This document shows, piece after piece, positions 34,107-42,390 of a DNA stretch of 60,593 bases. The notes under the pieces were generated by a model. It saw only the letters and a list, made by a program, of their open reading frames with translations, was not told where the DNA came from and did no database searches. The first letter of the stretch is position 1. Every line of letters starts with the position of its first letter. Made by a program: the position numbers and the translations under genes. The stretch comes from an uncultured Ruminococcus sp. Lineage in GTDB: Bacteria > Bacillota > Clostridia > Oscillospirales > Ruminococcaceae. The stretch is from NCBI GenBank assembly GCA_937907215.1, contig CALESG010000092.1, forward strand, positions 1 to 60,593. The letters run 5' to 3'.

Positions 34107-34128
34107 ATTTGTATGTTTAGTGTTCAGG

Positions 34129-34157
34129 TTGACAATATATGTCAAAAGATGTATAAT
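34129..34157 (+). promoter_or_regulatory. Consensus promoter with palindromic -35 region for the FHA-ABC cassette
   Basis: TTGACA (34129-34134), 17 bases, TATAAT (34152-34157). The -35 box is half of a perfect inverted repeat, TTGACA-ATATA-TGTCAA (34129-34145), that could bind a repressor. Confidence 0.7.
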
Positions 34158-34207
34158 TGTTATGGATTTTTATTACTTTTTAGGTTTTAGAAATGGAGTT
34201 GATATAT

Positions 34208-35293
34208 ATGTTTTGTCCCAAATGTGGCAGTGAGATCAATGTCAAAATGAAGTTTTGCAAAAAATGCGGCGAACCGATAACATTAAAAACGAGCCAATCG
34301 GAAGAAGAATCTAAGCCAAAGAAAAAACATTTGGCATTAAAAATAGCATCAGCAGCTGTTGCAGTTTTGTTGGCAGGAAGTATTGCTGTGGGATGTGTTG
34401 TTTTTTGCACCGATCCATGTTGGCAGCTTTTGTATTCGGTGAATAAGCTTTCTCACGCAGAATCTTTTTCGTTTGAATTAAATGCAAGTAACACAATAAG
34501 TGTTGATCTTCCTATTGTATCGACACAAACTTTTGATGTTCCGGTTGCATATAAAGGTGATGTAGAATATGATATTGATAATGCTGAAATGATCATGCGT
34601 GCTGAATCAGATGATAATATTATATTTATGCATATAAAAGATGATAAATATAAAGTTTTATGTAAGGATAATGAAACTGGAAGCAAATGGCAGGAAAATC
34701 AAACAGCTTTGCCTGAATTATTCAAAGACCAAGAGCCTGTAACTGCGGACAATTTTGCAAGTAATAATATGATCGCAAAATCTTTTCCATCAAGTAAATT
34801 TTCTTTGAGTGATATATTTAAAAGTCACGATAAGCTTGAAAAGAATAGTGATTTGAGCCTTGAGAGTAAAGATGGATGTAAAGAAATAAGCGGTACAATA
34901 AAATTGTTCGAGCTTGTAGATTCAGGCGGTTTTGATAAAAGTATGCTTTTGTCTTTGTTTGTTGTTTTGCTTGGCGGAAAAAGTGATTTAATAGAAGTAA
35001 ACAGCAAAGATATTATAGACTTTAGCGATGTAGAGTTTTCTTGGAAAAGTGACAGCGATAATTATCCTTGCAAAATAGGTATGAATTTAAATTTTAGTTT
35101 AGATGCTCTTGATGTTATATCAGACAAGCTTGAAAATAATTCTGATCTTAAGAATATTATGGGAATAATTGACGGTTATACAGATCTAAAAGCTAAATGC
35201 GATACAGATATAAAACTGAGTATTGATAATTATAATAAAGCTGATGTAAATACAGAGGATGTGGATATGAATATAGAAAGTACATCAGATTAA
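34208..35293 (+). CDS. Zinc-ribbon single-pass membrane protein, unknown
   Basis: A 361-residue protein. Residues 1-25 are a double-CxxC zinc ribbon (FCPKCGSE...FCKKCGEP). A polar basic linker is followed by one membrane helix (about 45-67), then a 290-residue extracytoplasmic domain with repeated beta-type segments and no known motif. Start: ATG at 34208, with GGAG 9 bases upstream; the ATG at 34193 contains that site. The next gene, 31 bases on, encodes an ATPase that also begins with a zinc ribbon, so the three genes to 37537 probably form one system, with this protein as its sensor or extracellular part. Confidence 0.7.
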   Translation: MFCPKCGSEINVKMKFCKKCGEPITLKTSQSEEESKPKKKHLALKIASAAVAVLLAGSIAVGCVVFCTDPCWQLLYSVNKLSHAESFSFELNASNTISVDLPIVSTQTFDVPVAYKGDVEYDIDNAEMIMRAESDDNIIFMHIKDDKYKVLCKDNETGSKWQENQTALPELFKDQEPVTADNFASNNMIAKSFPSSKFSLSDIFKSHDKLEKNSDLSLESKDGCKEISGTIKLFELVDSGGFDKSMLLSLFVVLLGGKSDLIEVNSKDIIDFSDVEFSWKSDSDNYPCKIGMNLNFSLDALDVISDKLENNSDLKNIMGIIDGYTDLKAKCDTDIKLSIDNYNKADVNTEDVDMNIESTSD

Positions 35294-35324
35294 ACTTGTA
35301 ACTGGGTTATTGGAAGGTGTTTTA

Positions 35325-36692
35325 ATGGCGATAAACAAATTTAATAAAGTAGTTGGTTTTGATGATGATGATTCAGGAAGCTCTAAGTCTTTAGAAAGGC
35401 GGGAAAATAGTAAAACGATATTTTGTCCTAGGTGCGGGTATAATGTAAAAGCTGATGCTCCGTTTTGTCCAAAATGTGGTAATCAGATAGCAAAACGTGA
35501 TGTGAAAAAGCTTGAACACATCAGTAAAAAGATGAGTCCTGAATTTATCGAAAATATGAAAAAAGGTTTAGATGGAAAATGGATTCGTATTAAACTCGAT
35601 AAAAAGGAAGTTGTTTCAATAGGACGTGATGAAAGATGTGATATATCAGTAAAAGATGTCCGTTTTATGCTTTATCATGCTTTATTCAGAAAAAATATGA
35701 ATAAATGGTATTTATATGATTCTTCAATTAGTGGAAGTGTTTTTGTAAATAACAGAAGAATAACAAATGCCACAGAGGTTTTTCCGGGAGATGTTATTCA
35801 GATTTTTGATGCACGATTTGTATTTTTTTATGATGAACTTGCATACAGCATAAATACAAGAGCCGGACAGTTACTTCAAATCAGAATAGATAACAAGTCG
35901 GTTCGCAGCAATAAATTTCCATATCAAAAAAAGGAACTTATAAAAAATATAAATATAGATGTTCCAAGCGGAGAATTTGTGCTTATTCTTGGTGGTTCGG
36001 GTGCTGGGAAAACAACATTTATGAATGCTGTTTTAGGACTTAGAAAAGCTAAGGGACAAATACTTTTAAATGGCATTGATTTATATAATAATTTTAATCA
36101 GTTGAAATATAGAATAGGATATGTTCCTCAATTTTCATTAGTACGTTCAAATGAAACCGTTGAGAATGCTATCATTGATGCTGCAAGAATTAAATTGCCG
36201 TCTGATATTTCTGATGCTGAACTTATGGCACGTGTAGATTCTGTTATTTCAATGCTCGCATTGGCAAATCACAGGACAAGTCTTTTTTCAAAGCTTTCCG
36301 GCGGACAGAAAAAGCGTGTATGCGTTGCTATAGAAGCGGTCGTAGACCCGGGATTGTTTTTTCTTGATGAACCTGATTCAGGTCTTGATGGAGTAAATTC
36401 ACGTCATCTTATGGAAATACTTCATAAGCTTGCGTTGCAGGATAAAATAGTAATGACTATTACTCATGCACCAAATAATGCTCAGGATCTTTTCACAAAA
36501 ATTATAGTTTTGGCTAAAAGCAAGATGGATGGAAGTGGACATCTTGCATTTTATGGAACAGTTGAAAGAGCTTTACAATTTTTTGAAGTCAGCAATCTTC
36601 AGGATATTATTTTAAGAATCAATCCTGCCGATGAAGGCGGAGAAGATCGTGCAGATGAATTCATAAAGAAATTTAATGTTTATAGGAAGTGA
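35325..36692 (+). CDS. Zinc-ribbon / FHA / ABC-ATPase fusion protein
   Basis: A 455-residue cytoplasmic protein with three parts. Residues about 26-50 are a zinc ribbon (CPRCGYN...FCPKCGNQ). Residues about 80-160 are an FHA domain (VSIGRDERCDI, then GSVFVNNRRI). Residues about 190-440 are an ABC ATPase with Walker A GGSGAGKTTF, signature LSGGQKKRV and Walker B FFLDEPDSGLDG, of the ABCG/White-like class. The usual Ser-Arg before the FHA His reads Met-Leu here (MLYHALF), so phosphothreonine binding is doubtful. Start: ATG at 35325 after GGAAGGTG. The permease gene follows after 5 bases. FHA-ABC proteins such as mycobacterial Rv1747 carry the permease in the same chain. Confidence 0.85.
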   Translation: MAINKFNKVVGFDDDDSGSSKSLERRENSKTIFCPRCGYNVKADAPFCPKCGNQIAKRDVKKLEHISKKMSPEFIENMKKGLDGKWIRIKLDKKEVVSIGRDERCDISVKDVRFMLYHALFRKNMNKWYLYDSSISGSVFVNNRRITNATEVFPGDVIQIFDARFVFFYDELAYSINTRAGQLLQIRIDNKSVRSNKFPYQKKELIKNINIDVPSGEFVLILGGSGAGKTTFMNAVLGLRKAKGQILLNGIDLYNNFNQLKYRIGYVPQFSLVRSNETVENAIIDAARIKLPSDISDAELMARVDSVISMLALANHRTSLFSKLSGGQKKRVCVAIEAVVDPGLFFLDEPDSGLDGVNSRHLMEILHKLALQDKIVMTITHAPNNAQDLFTKIIVLAKSKMDGSGHLAFYGTVERALQFFEVSNLQDIILRINPADEGGEDRADEFIKKFNVYRK

Positions 36693-36697
36693 ACTGT

Positions 36698-37537
36698 ATG
36701 AGAAGCATTTCTTTAAAAAAACAAATATCCATATACATAAAAAAGCATTTTAGAATTTTTCGAAATGAACATGGTTGGAACTTTATAATATTCGGAGCTA
36801 TAATATCAATTGTAGTTTGCGGTGTTGTAGGTCCTGATATGTTTGAATCATTTGAAGATACAAAATCAGGCTTTTTTTCAATTGTATGTGCAAGTATATG
36901 GATAGGTATTTTTAATTCAATTCAGTCAATATGTAAAGAACGTGATATATTGCAGTATGAACATCGTTCTGGGCTTAACATATCTTCTTATGTAATATCG
37001 CATATAACATATCAATCTATAATATGTTTTGTTCAGATGATAATACTTATGATTACATATTGTTGTTTTGTAGATTTTCCAACTGAAGGATTGATTTTTC
37101 CGCACGCTTTATTTGAATATGCCTTAACGATATATCTTATTATGTTTAGCTCCGATATTATGGGAATATTTATATCTTCACTTGTTAAAAATCCCGCAAC
37201 TGCTATGACTACAATGCCTTTTGTTCTGATTTTACAGCTTGTACTGTCAGGAGTTCTGTTTGATTTGGAAGGTGCAACAGAAATTATTGCCGATATAACA
37301 ATAAGTAAATGGGGAATAGAGGCGATGGGCAGTATAGGTAATCTTAATGATCCGGATCTTCCTTTGAAAATAACAATTAAAAATCCCGAGATTTTTCTTG
37401 AAAGATCTGCTGTTGATGCTTATGATTATACAGCGTCACATCTTATTTTAGTATGGTTTATACTGATTTTATTCTGTATTATAATGAGTATATTTAGTAT
37501 AATTCGCCTTAAATTTATAGATCGTGAAAATGTATAA
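36698..37537 (+). CDS. ABC-2 type permease of the FHA-ABC cassette
   Basis: A 279-residue membrane protein with a cytoplasmic N-terminus (about 1-25) and six helices, the ABC-2/ABCG fold. QSICKERDILQYEHRSGLNISSYVISH matches the E-rich coupling helix of ABCG permeases in position. Start: ATG at 36698 with AGGAAGTG upstream; GTG at 36689 overlaps the ATPase stop. It should pair with the FHA-ATPase to make an exporter or lipid mover. The substrate is unknown. A strong terminator follows. Confidence 0.8.
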   Translation: MRSISLKKQISIYIKKHFRIFRNEHGWNFIIFGAIISIVVCGVVGPDMFESFEDTKSGFFSIVCASIWIGIFNSIQSICKERDILQYEHRSGLNISSYVISHITYQSIICFVQMIILMITYCCFVDFPTEGLIFPHALFEYALTIYLIMFSSDIMGIFISSLVKNPATAMTTMPFVLILQLVLSGVLFDLEGATEIIADITISKWGIEAMGSIGNLNDPDLPLKITIKNPEIFLERSAVDAYDYTASHLILVWFILILFCIIMSIFSIIRLKFIDRENV

Positions 37538-37542
37538 ATATA

Positions 37543-37587
37543 AAAAATCTTCACAAGAGAGTATTTATTTCTCTTGTGAAGATTTTT
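37543..37587. terminator. Strong bidirectional terminator between ABC-2 permease and trpB
   Basis: A perfect 18-bp stem: AAAAATCTTCACAAGAGA and TCTCTTGTGAAGATTTTT, with a 9-base loop. It ends both convergent units. Confidence 0.9.
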
Positions 37588-37603
37588 ATTTAAAGATTAA
37601 AAT

Positions 37604-38821
37604 TTATCTTATGCCGTATTTTTCAATAATATAATCCATATCCTTATCACCTCTGCCGGAGAGATTGATGAGAATTGAACCACGTTCCATTTTCTTGGCA
37701 AGTTTTATGGCATATGCAACAGCATGAGAGCTTTCGATAGCTGGAATAATTCCTTCCATTCTGGAAAGTTTGAAGAATGCGTCAATAGTTTCTTCGTCAT
37801 TTACAACATCATATTTAACTCTTCCAGCATCACGAAGGAATGCATGTTCAGGACCTGATGATGGATAATCAAGACCGCTTGCAACAGAATATACAGGTGC
37901 AGGATTACCTTCTTCGTCTTTAAGCATAATGCTGTTAAATCCGTGCATAACACCTTCTGATCCGAACTGCAAGCTTGCAGCATGGTCGCCCATTTTTGTG
38001 CCTCTTCCCAAAGGCTCAACGCCGTATATTTCAACCGGTTCATTTAGGAATCCGGAAAACATACCCATAGCATTAGAGCCGCCGCCTACACAAGCAACAA
38101 CAGCGTCAGGAAGTTCACCTGTCATTTCTTTAAACTGTTCTTTTGCTTCAATACCAACAACACTCTGGAAATCACGTACCATCATTGGGAATGGATGAGG
38201 ACCGACTACAGAGCCTATACAATAAATACAGTCCTTATAATCTCTTGAATAAGCTGCGAATGCTGCGTCAACTGCTTCTTTAAGTGTTTGCAGACCGTCA
38301 GTTACTTCAACTACATTAGCACCAAGTATTTTCATTCTTGCAACATTAGGAGCTTGCTTTTTAATATCTACAGCACCCATATAAATATCACATTCCAAAC
38401 CAAAATATGCAGCAGCAGTTGCAAGAGCAACACCATGCTGACCGGCACCGGTTTCAGCAATAACCTTTTTCTTACCCATATATTTAGCAAGCAGAGCTTC
38501 ACCCATGCAGTGATTGAGCTTATGTGCTCCGGTATGATTAAGGTCTTCACGCTTTACATAAAGCTGTACATTGCCAAGGCTGTTGGAAAGACGTTCCAGA
38601 TGAGATACAGGAGTAGGTCTTCCTTGAAATTCTTTGCGGATTCTTCTAAGTTCACCTATAAATTTGCTTGATTTGCATATTGTCAGATAAGCTTCTGTAA
38701 TTTCGTCCATAGCTTTTTTAAGTTCATCAGGTATATAAGAACCGCCGTATTTTCCAAAGTATCCATTAATATCAGGATAATTTCTGAAATAAGTGTCAAA
38801 ATCAATTCCGTTTAAATTCAT
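37604..38821 (-). CDS. trpB: Tryptophan synthase beta chain
   Basis: Joins indole and serine to tryptophan with PLP. The 405-residue protein is of the normal TrpB1 length. The PLP lysine is Lys101 (HTGAHKLNH), the phosphate loop is CVGGGSNAMGMF and the C-terminus has SGRGDKDMDY. Start: ATG at 38821 after GGAGG. No trpA or other trp gene lies beside it, and a Trp-specific T-box precedes it, so it is a stand-alone, tryptophan-starvation-induced gene that may also salvage indole. Confidence 0.96.
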   Translation of the reverse strand: MNLNGIDFDTYFRNYPDINGYFGKYGGSYIPDELKKAMDEITEAYLTICKSSKFIGELRRIRKEFQGRPTPVSHLERLSNSLGNVQLYVKREDLNHTGAHKLNHCMGEALLAKYMGKKKVIAETGAGQHGVALATAAAYFGLECDIYMGAVDIKKQAPNVARMKILGANVVEVTDGLQTLKEAVDAAFAAYSRDYKDCIYCIGSVVGPHPFPMMVRDFQSVVGIEAKEQFKEMTGELPDAVVACVGGGSNAMGMFSGFLNEPVEIYGVEPLGRGTKMGDHAASLQFGSEGVMHGFNSIMLKDEEGNPAPVYSVASGLDYPSSGPEHAFLRDAGRVKYDVVNDEETIDAFFKLSRMEGIIPAIESSHAVAYAIKLAKKMERGSILINLSGRGDKDMDYIIEKYGIR

Positions 38822-38884
38822 ATTGTTTACCTCCAAGATAATTTTAAAATAAATTTAATGATATTTTATTCTGTCATAAAACAA

Positions 38885-39165
38885 AACATCCTTGACAGAA
38901 ATAAGTAACTTCTGTCAAGGACGAATAAAATCTTTATCCGTGGTGCCACCTTGGTTCACAGCTTTATGCTATGCTCTCAGTAGGATATATAAGAGATATA
39001 CCCACGACAACTAACGTATGTCTTAACGTCGTAGAATACTTTGCATATTTTCATAAGCATTTGACTACGCCCTCAGCGGTCCATTTGATAATCTGTTTTT
39101 CGCTCGGCTTCCAGCTGCCCGAACTCTCTGTAGAATCATTATTACCGTTACTTCCGCCTCAACGG
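38885..39165 (-). promoter_or_regulatory. T-box riboswitch, tryptophan-specific, upstream of trpB
   Basis: On the minus strand the leader has the stem I features AGTAACGG, AGAGAG and GGCAGCTGGAAGCC, a specifier loop with AAATGGACC (Trp codon TGG at 39081-39083), the T-box sequence AAGGTGGCACCACGG (about 38938-38952) and a terminator, TCCTTGACAGAA paired with TTCTGTCAAGGA (38889-38921), followed by TTTTGTTTT. Uncharged tRNA(Trp) should stabilise the antiterminator and let trpB be read. Confidence 0.92.
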
Positions 39166-39186
39166 TTTATGAATAATTATAAAATA

Positions 39187-39215
39187 AGTATAACATTTTT
39201 ATTCAAATTTGTCAA
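39187..39215 (-). promoter_or_regulatory. Promoter of the T-box/trpB transcript
   Basis: On the minus strand, TTGACA (39210-39215), 17 bases, TATACT (39187-39192). Confidence 0.75.
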
Positions 39216-39259
39216 TAGCATTTTTTTAAAAAATAATTGGGCAAAACAAATAAAATATG

Positions 39260-39288
39260 TTGACACATTTTGTATATAGTAGTATAAT
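39260..39288 (+). promoter_or_regulatory. Consensus promoter of the ASCH gene
   Basis: TTGACA (39260-39265), 17 bases, TATAAT (39283-39288), 72 bases before the start codon. Confidence 0.75.
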
Positions 39289-39359
39289 GAAAATGTATTA
39301 TTTGAGGGATAGATATGACTTTCAAATAGAAAAAATAAAAAAATCAGGAAGGTGATAAA

Positions 39360-39824
39360 ATGGCTTTACATCATATGAAGCTGAATCCTGAACCATACAG
39401 GAAAATAAGACAAGGAAAGAAGAAAATTGAGCTAAGGTTATATGATGAAAAACGTCGTAAGCTTGAAATTGGTGATATTATTGAGTTTGTCAATATAGAA
39501 AATGAAGAATTTTCTGTTAAGGCTCGTGTTTTGGCACTGCATATATTTCCATCATTTAAAGAGTTATATGAAAATCTGCCGCTTGATAAATGCGGTTATA
39601 CAGAAGATAATATTGATACTGCAAGCTGTAAAGATATGGAAAAGTTTTATTCTCTTGAAGAACAAGATAAATATGGAGTTGTTGGAATAGAACTCGAAGT
39701 AGAGAGCGAAGTGATAAGAAAGGCGTTTTCTGAACTCATTGATATTCAAAAAAATGAAGAGAATAGATCGGACTGGGAGAATTGTCTTGCAATTGATGTC
39801 TGGGAAGACAAATATTTTGGTTAA
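39360..39824 (+). CDS. ASCH domain protein
   Basis: A 154-residue protein with the ASCH (PUA-like) fold: HHMKLNPEPYRKIRQGKKKI, then ELRLYDEKRRKLEIGDIIEF. The Lys and Glu/Arg of this first block line the cleft that in relatives binds RNA or nucleosides; some act as amidohydrolases on modified cytidine. Start: ATG at 39360 after AGGAAGGTG. It has its own promoter and terminator and faces away from trpB. A precise substrate cannot be given. Confidence 0.8.
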   Translation: MALHHMKLNPEPYRKIRQGKKKIELRLYDEKRRKLEIGDIIEFVNIENEEFSVKARVLALHIFPSFKELYENLPLDKCGYTEDNIDTASCKDMEKFYSLEEQDKYGVVGIELEVESEVIRKAFSELIDIQKNEENRSDWENCLAIDVWEDKYFG

Positions 39825-39845
39825 CATACAGATTTTTAAAATTAT

Positions 39846-39888
39846 TAAAAAGACTGCGGCAAGTTTAAGTCTTGCAGCAGTCTTTTTT
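39846..39888. terminator. Bidirectional terminator after the ASCH gene
   Basis: AAAAAGACTGCGGCAAG pairs with CTTGCAGCAGTCTTTTT, one mismatch, T-run on both strands. Confidence 0.8.
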
Positions 39889-39901
39889 AACAAGATATAT
39901 T

Positions 39902-40894
39902 TTATTTTTTTTGTTTATTTTTATTTTTTCCCTGTTTGGAGTCAAGCTGTTTTAATATCCTTATCTTAGCCATACGCATAGCAAGAGCTGTTACTATAAG
40001 TATAAGGATTTCACCGCCTATCATCCAGCAAAGAACTGCATAGCTTGAATCGAAAATATCAGAATATGGTATTATTGCAGCTATAATATAATCTTTATAT
40101 TTATGATAACGTACCATAACATTTTCACCAGAGATGATCTCATCAAATTTGCTTTTGTTTCTATGAAAATTTTCCGGATTGATTGAACATGGCAAACCTA
40201 TTTTGCTCTTATCAGTATGGCTTACATATGTAAAGTTTTCAGCATCAATCAAAGCAGTGCTTCCTTTTGAATATAGAGGAAAGTTTTTGGCAACAGAATC
40301 AATAGATGAATTATCCATAATAGTGATCATAGGTTTTGCGTCATATTTTATTTGAATCATATATTTATTATCAGAAAGCTGGGCTGCCGCTGCAATATAT
40401 GGTGTATCCGATTTATCGTTTAATACTGCATTATTATAATTTGGCTCTCTAAAATGTTCTTTAAAATCATTCTCAAGTTCAACATTATTGCTGTAAGTTG
40501 CTGTTGTAGCAATAACTTTACCATCACTTGAAAAGACGCTTACTTCTTCTGCATCAACAGTTACACGTATTTTTTCAAGGGTTGATTCATTTTCTTCCAG
40601 TTCTGATACATCATAAATCATAACAGAAATTACACGTGTCTTTGTACAGTATTCATCAAGAAATTCCTGTTCAGCAAGTTCTTTTGTATTTGAGCCGTGT
40701 TCAAGATATGCAGTAATAGAGTTTACATTTTTATCTATTTGACGTACAACATCATTTCTATCGATAACGCTTACAGCATATACAGCTAGAATGCATATAA
40801 AAACGTAAGCTATTATAATGGTTATAAATATAAAACGATACGCACGCCTTAAGATAATTTCATCATGTTTAAAATGAGTTTTATTTTTTCGCAT
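39902..40894 (-). CDS. Membrane protein with Cache-like extracytoplasmic domain and no output domain
   Basis: A 330-residue protein. A membrane helix at about 22-46, a 230-residue extracellular region that looks like a double Cache sensor (VSVFSSDGKVIATTATYSN and STALIDAENFTYVSHTDKSKIG, the PAS-like dCache strands), and a second helix at about 285-307. Only 22 basic residues follow, so there is no kinase, GGDEF, methyl-accepting or HAMP part. Start: ATG at 40894 within the last codons of the phosphoglycerate mutase gene. It may work with a separate partner or be a degraded receptor. Confidence 0.65.
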   Translation of the reverse strand: MRKNKTHFKHDEIILRRAYRFIFITIIIAYVFICILAVYAVSVIDRNDVVRQIDKNVNSITAYLEHGSNTKELAEQEFLDEYCTKTRVISVMIYDVSELEENESTLEKIRVTVDAEEVSVFSSDGKVIATTATYSNNVELENDFKEHFREPNYNNAVLNDKSDTPYIAAAAQLSDNKYMIQIKYDAKPMITIMDNSSIDSVAKNFPLYSKGSTALIDAENFTYVSHTDKSKIGLPCSINPENFHRNKSKFDEIISGENVMVRYHKYKDYIIAAIIPYSDIFDSSYAVLCWMIGGEILILIVTALAMRMAKIRILKQLDSKQGKNKNKQKK

Positions 40895-42101
40895 CAGCAA
40901 AATCCTTCATAATTGTAAATCCTTCATCAATATACAGTCCTGATTCCTTGGCAGTTTTTTCATTAAAGTGATCTGCCCCCTTTTCAGGCTTTCTGCTGTC
41001 ATAGATAAAGAATGGAATGGGATCGTTTGTATGTGTTTTAAGAGAAAGTGGGGTAGCGTGGTCAGGTGTTACCATGACTTTAAAATCACCCATTTTTCTA
41101 AGTGCATTTGTTACAGGACCTAATATTTTTTCATCAATTATTTCAATTGCACGAACCTTGTTTTTAATTTCTGCACGATGTCCGCATTCATCAGGAGCTT
41201 CTACATGAATATAAACAAAGTCCTGACCATTTTCAAATTCCTTAATTGCAGCATCTGCTTTGCCATCAAAGTTAGTATCAATATAACCAGTAGCACCGTC
41301 AACATTTATAACACTCATGCCGGAGAATTTTCCTATGCCTTTTAAAAGATCGACAGCAGAGATCATAGATGCTTTGAGTCCATACTTTTCTTTGAAATTA
41401 TCAAGTTCAGCACGAACTCCTTCACCCCAAAGCCAGATACTGTTAGCAGGATTAAGACCTTTTTCTACTCTTGCCTTATTTATAGGATGATCTTTAAGAA
41501 GCTCATAAGATTTTTCCATAAGTTCTTGTAATTTTGCAGAGTTTCCGCTTAGTTTATTAGGGAGATATTCACGAACAGGCTTGCCTGTAATGTCGTGTGG
41601 AGGTGTGAGTCCACCGAGGTCGGTTGTGCCATTATCCCAAATAAGACAGTGTCTGTATGCTACGCCTGTATAGAAATGGAATTCATCACAGCCAAGTTCT
41701 TTTTCAATATATTCAATAAGAATTCTTGCTTCTTCTGTTGAAATATCGCCAGCACAATAATCAACAAGGGTTTTATCCTCATATGCAGATTCATCGCTTA
41801 CAGTTACAAGATTGCATCTCAGAGAAACATCTGTTTTTTTCATGTCTATGCCTATACTTCCGGCTTCCAATGGAGAACGTCCGGTGTAATAAATCATTGG
41901 ATCATAGCCAAGCACAGAAAGATTTGCAACATCACTTCCGGGTTTCATTCCATCTTGAACTGTTTTGACAAGACCGACTTTAGCAGTTTTTACAAGAGTA
42001 TCCATATTTGGTACATTAGCATACTCCAGAGGTGTTTTTCCATCAAGTTCTTCAATAGGGTAATCGGCCATGCCGTCACATAATACAACGAGATATTTCA
42101 T
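40881..42101 (-). CDS. apgM: Cofactor-independent phosphoglycerate mutase (archaeal ApgM type)
   Basis: Interconverts 3- and 2-phosphoglycerate in glycolysis. The 406-residue protein belongs to the alkaline phosphatase superfamily. Metal and catalytic regions are LCDGMADYP (first Asp), KPGSDVANLSVLGYDP (catalytic Ser), HVEAPDECGHRAE and VTPDHATPLSLKTH. This archaeal-type enzyme is also found in Clostridia. It overlaps the sensor-like gene downstream by 14 bases, so both share a transcript. Start: ATG at 42101 after AGGAGGAAAA. Confidence 0.93.
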   Translation of the reverse strand: MKYLVVLCDGMADYPIEELDGKTPLEYANVPNMDTLVKTAKVGLVKTVQDGMKPGSDVANLSVLGYDPMIYYTGRSPLEAGSIGIDMKKTDVSLRCNLVTVSDESAYEDKTLVDYCAGDISTEEARILIEYIEKELGCDEFHFYTGVAYRHCLIWDNGTTDLGGLTPPHDITGKPVREYLPNKLSGNSAKLQELMEKSYELLKDHPINKARVEKGLNPANSIWLWGEGVRAELDNFKEKYGLKASMISAVDLLKGIGKFSGMSVINVDGATGYIDTNFDGKADAAIKEFENGQDFVYIHVEAPDECGHRAEIKNKVRAIEIIDEKILGPVTNALRKMGDFKVMVTPDHATPLSLKTHTNDPIPFFIYDSRKPEKGADHFNEKTAKESGLYIDEGFTIMKDFADAKK

Positions 42102-42155
42102 TTATTTTCCTCCTGAATTACAGTGTGCATTTAAGCACCGAATTTATTTAATTTT

Positions 42156-42179
42156 AGAACTTATTTAAAAATAAGTTCT
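42156..42179. repeat. 24-bp palindrome in the apgM leader, AGARC-family relic or hairpin
   Basis: AGAACTTATTT and AAATAAGTTCT, perfect 11-bp arms around AA. The AGAACTT ends resemble the element family; a T-rich tract on each side could also make it an attenuator-like hairpin. Confidence 0.45.
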
Positions 42180-42185
42180 TATATA

Positions 42186-42214
42186 ATTATATCACACATG
42201 AAAAAATTTGTCCA
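42186..42214 (-). promoter_or_regulatory. Promoter of apgM
   Basis: On the minus strand, TGGACA (42209-42214), 17 bases, TATAAT (42186-42191). The leader includes the 24-bp palindrome. Confidence 0.6.
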
Positions 42215-42390
42215 GTTAATTCGTCTTATAATTATATGTATATTTATTTATCATCAAGAAGAATATTTTTAAGTTCAGCCAAATCAAATATATTAAGCAA
42301 TATAAAAAGAAACAGTCAATTCTTAAAAAAGCAATAAACAGATGATATAATATATAGCTGTTAATAAAATTATAGGAAGAAGAGGAATTT

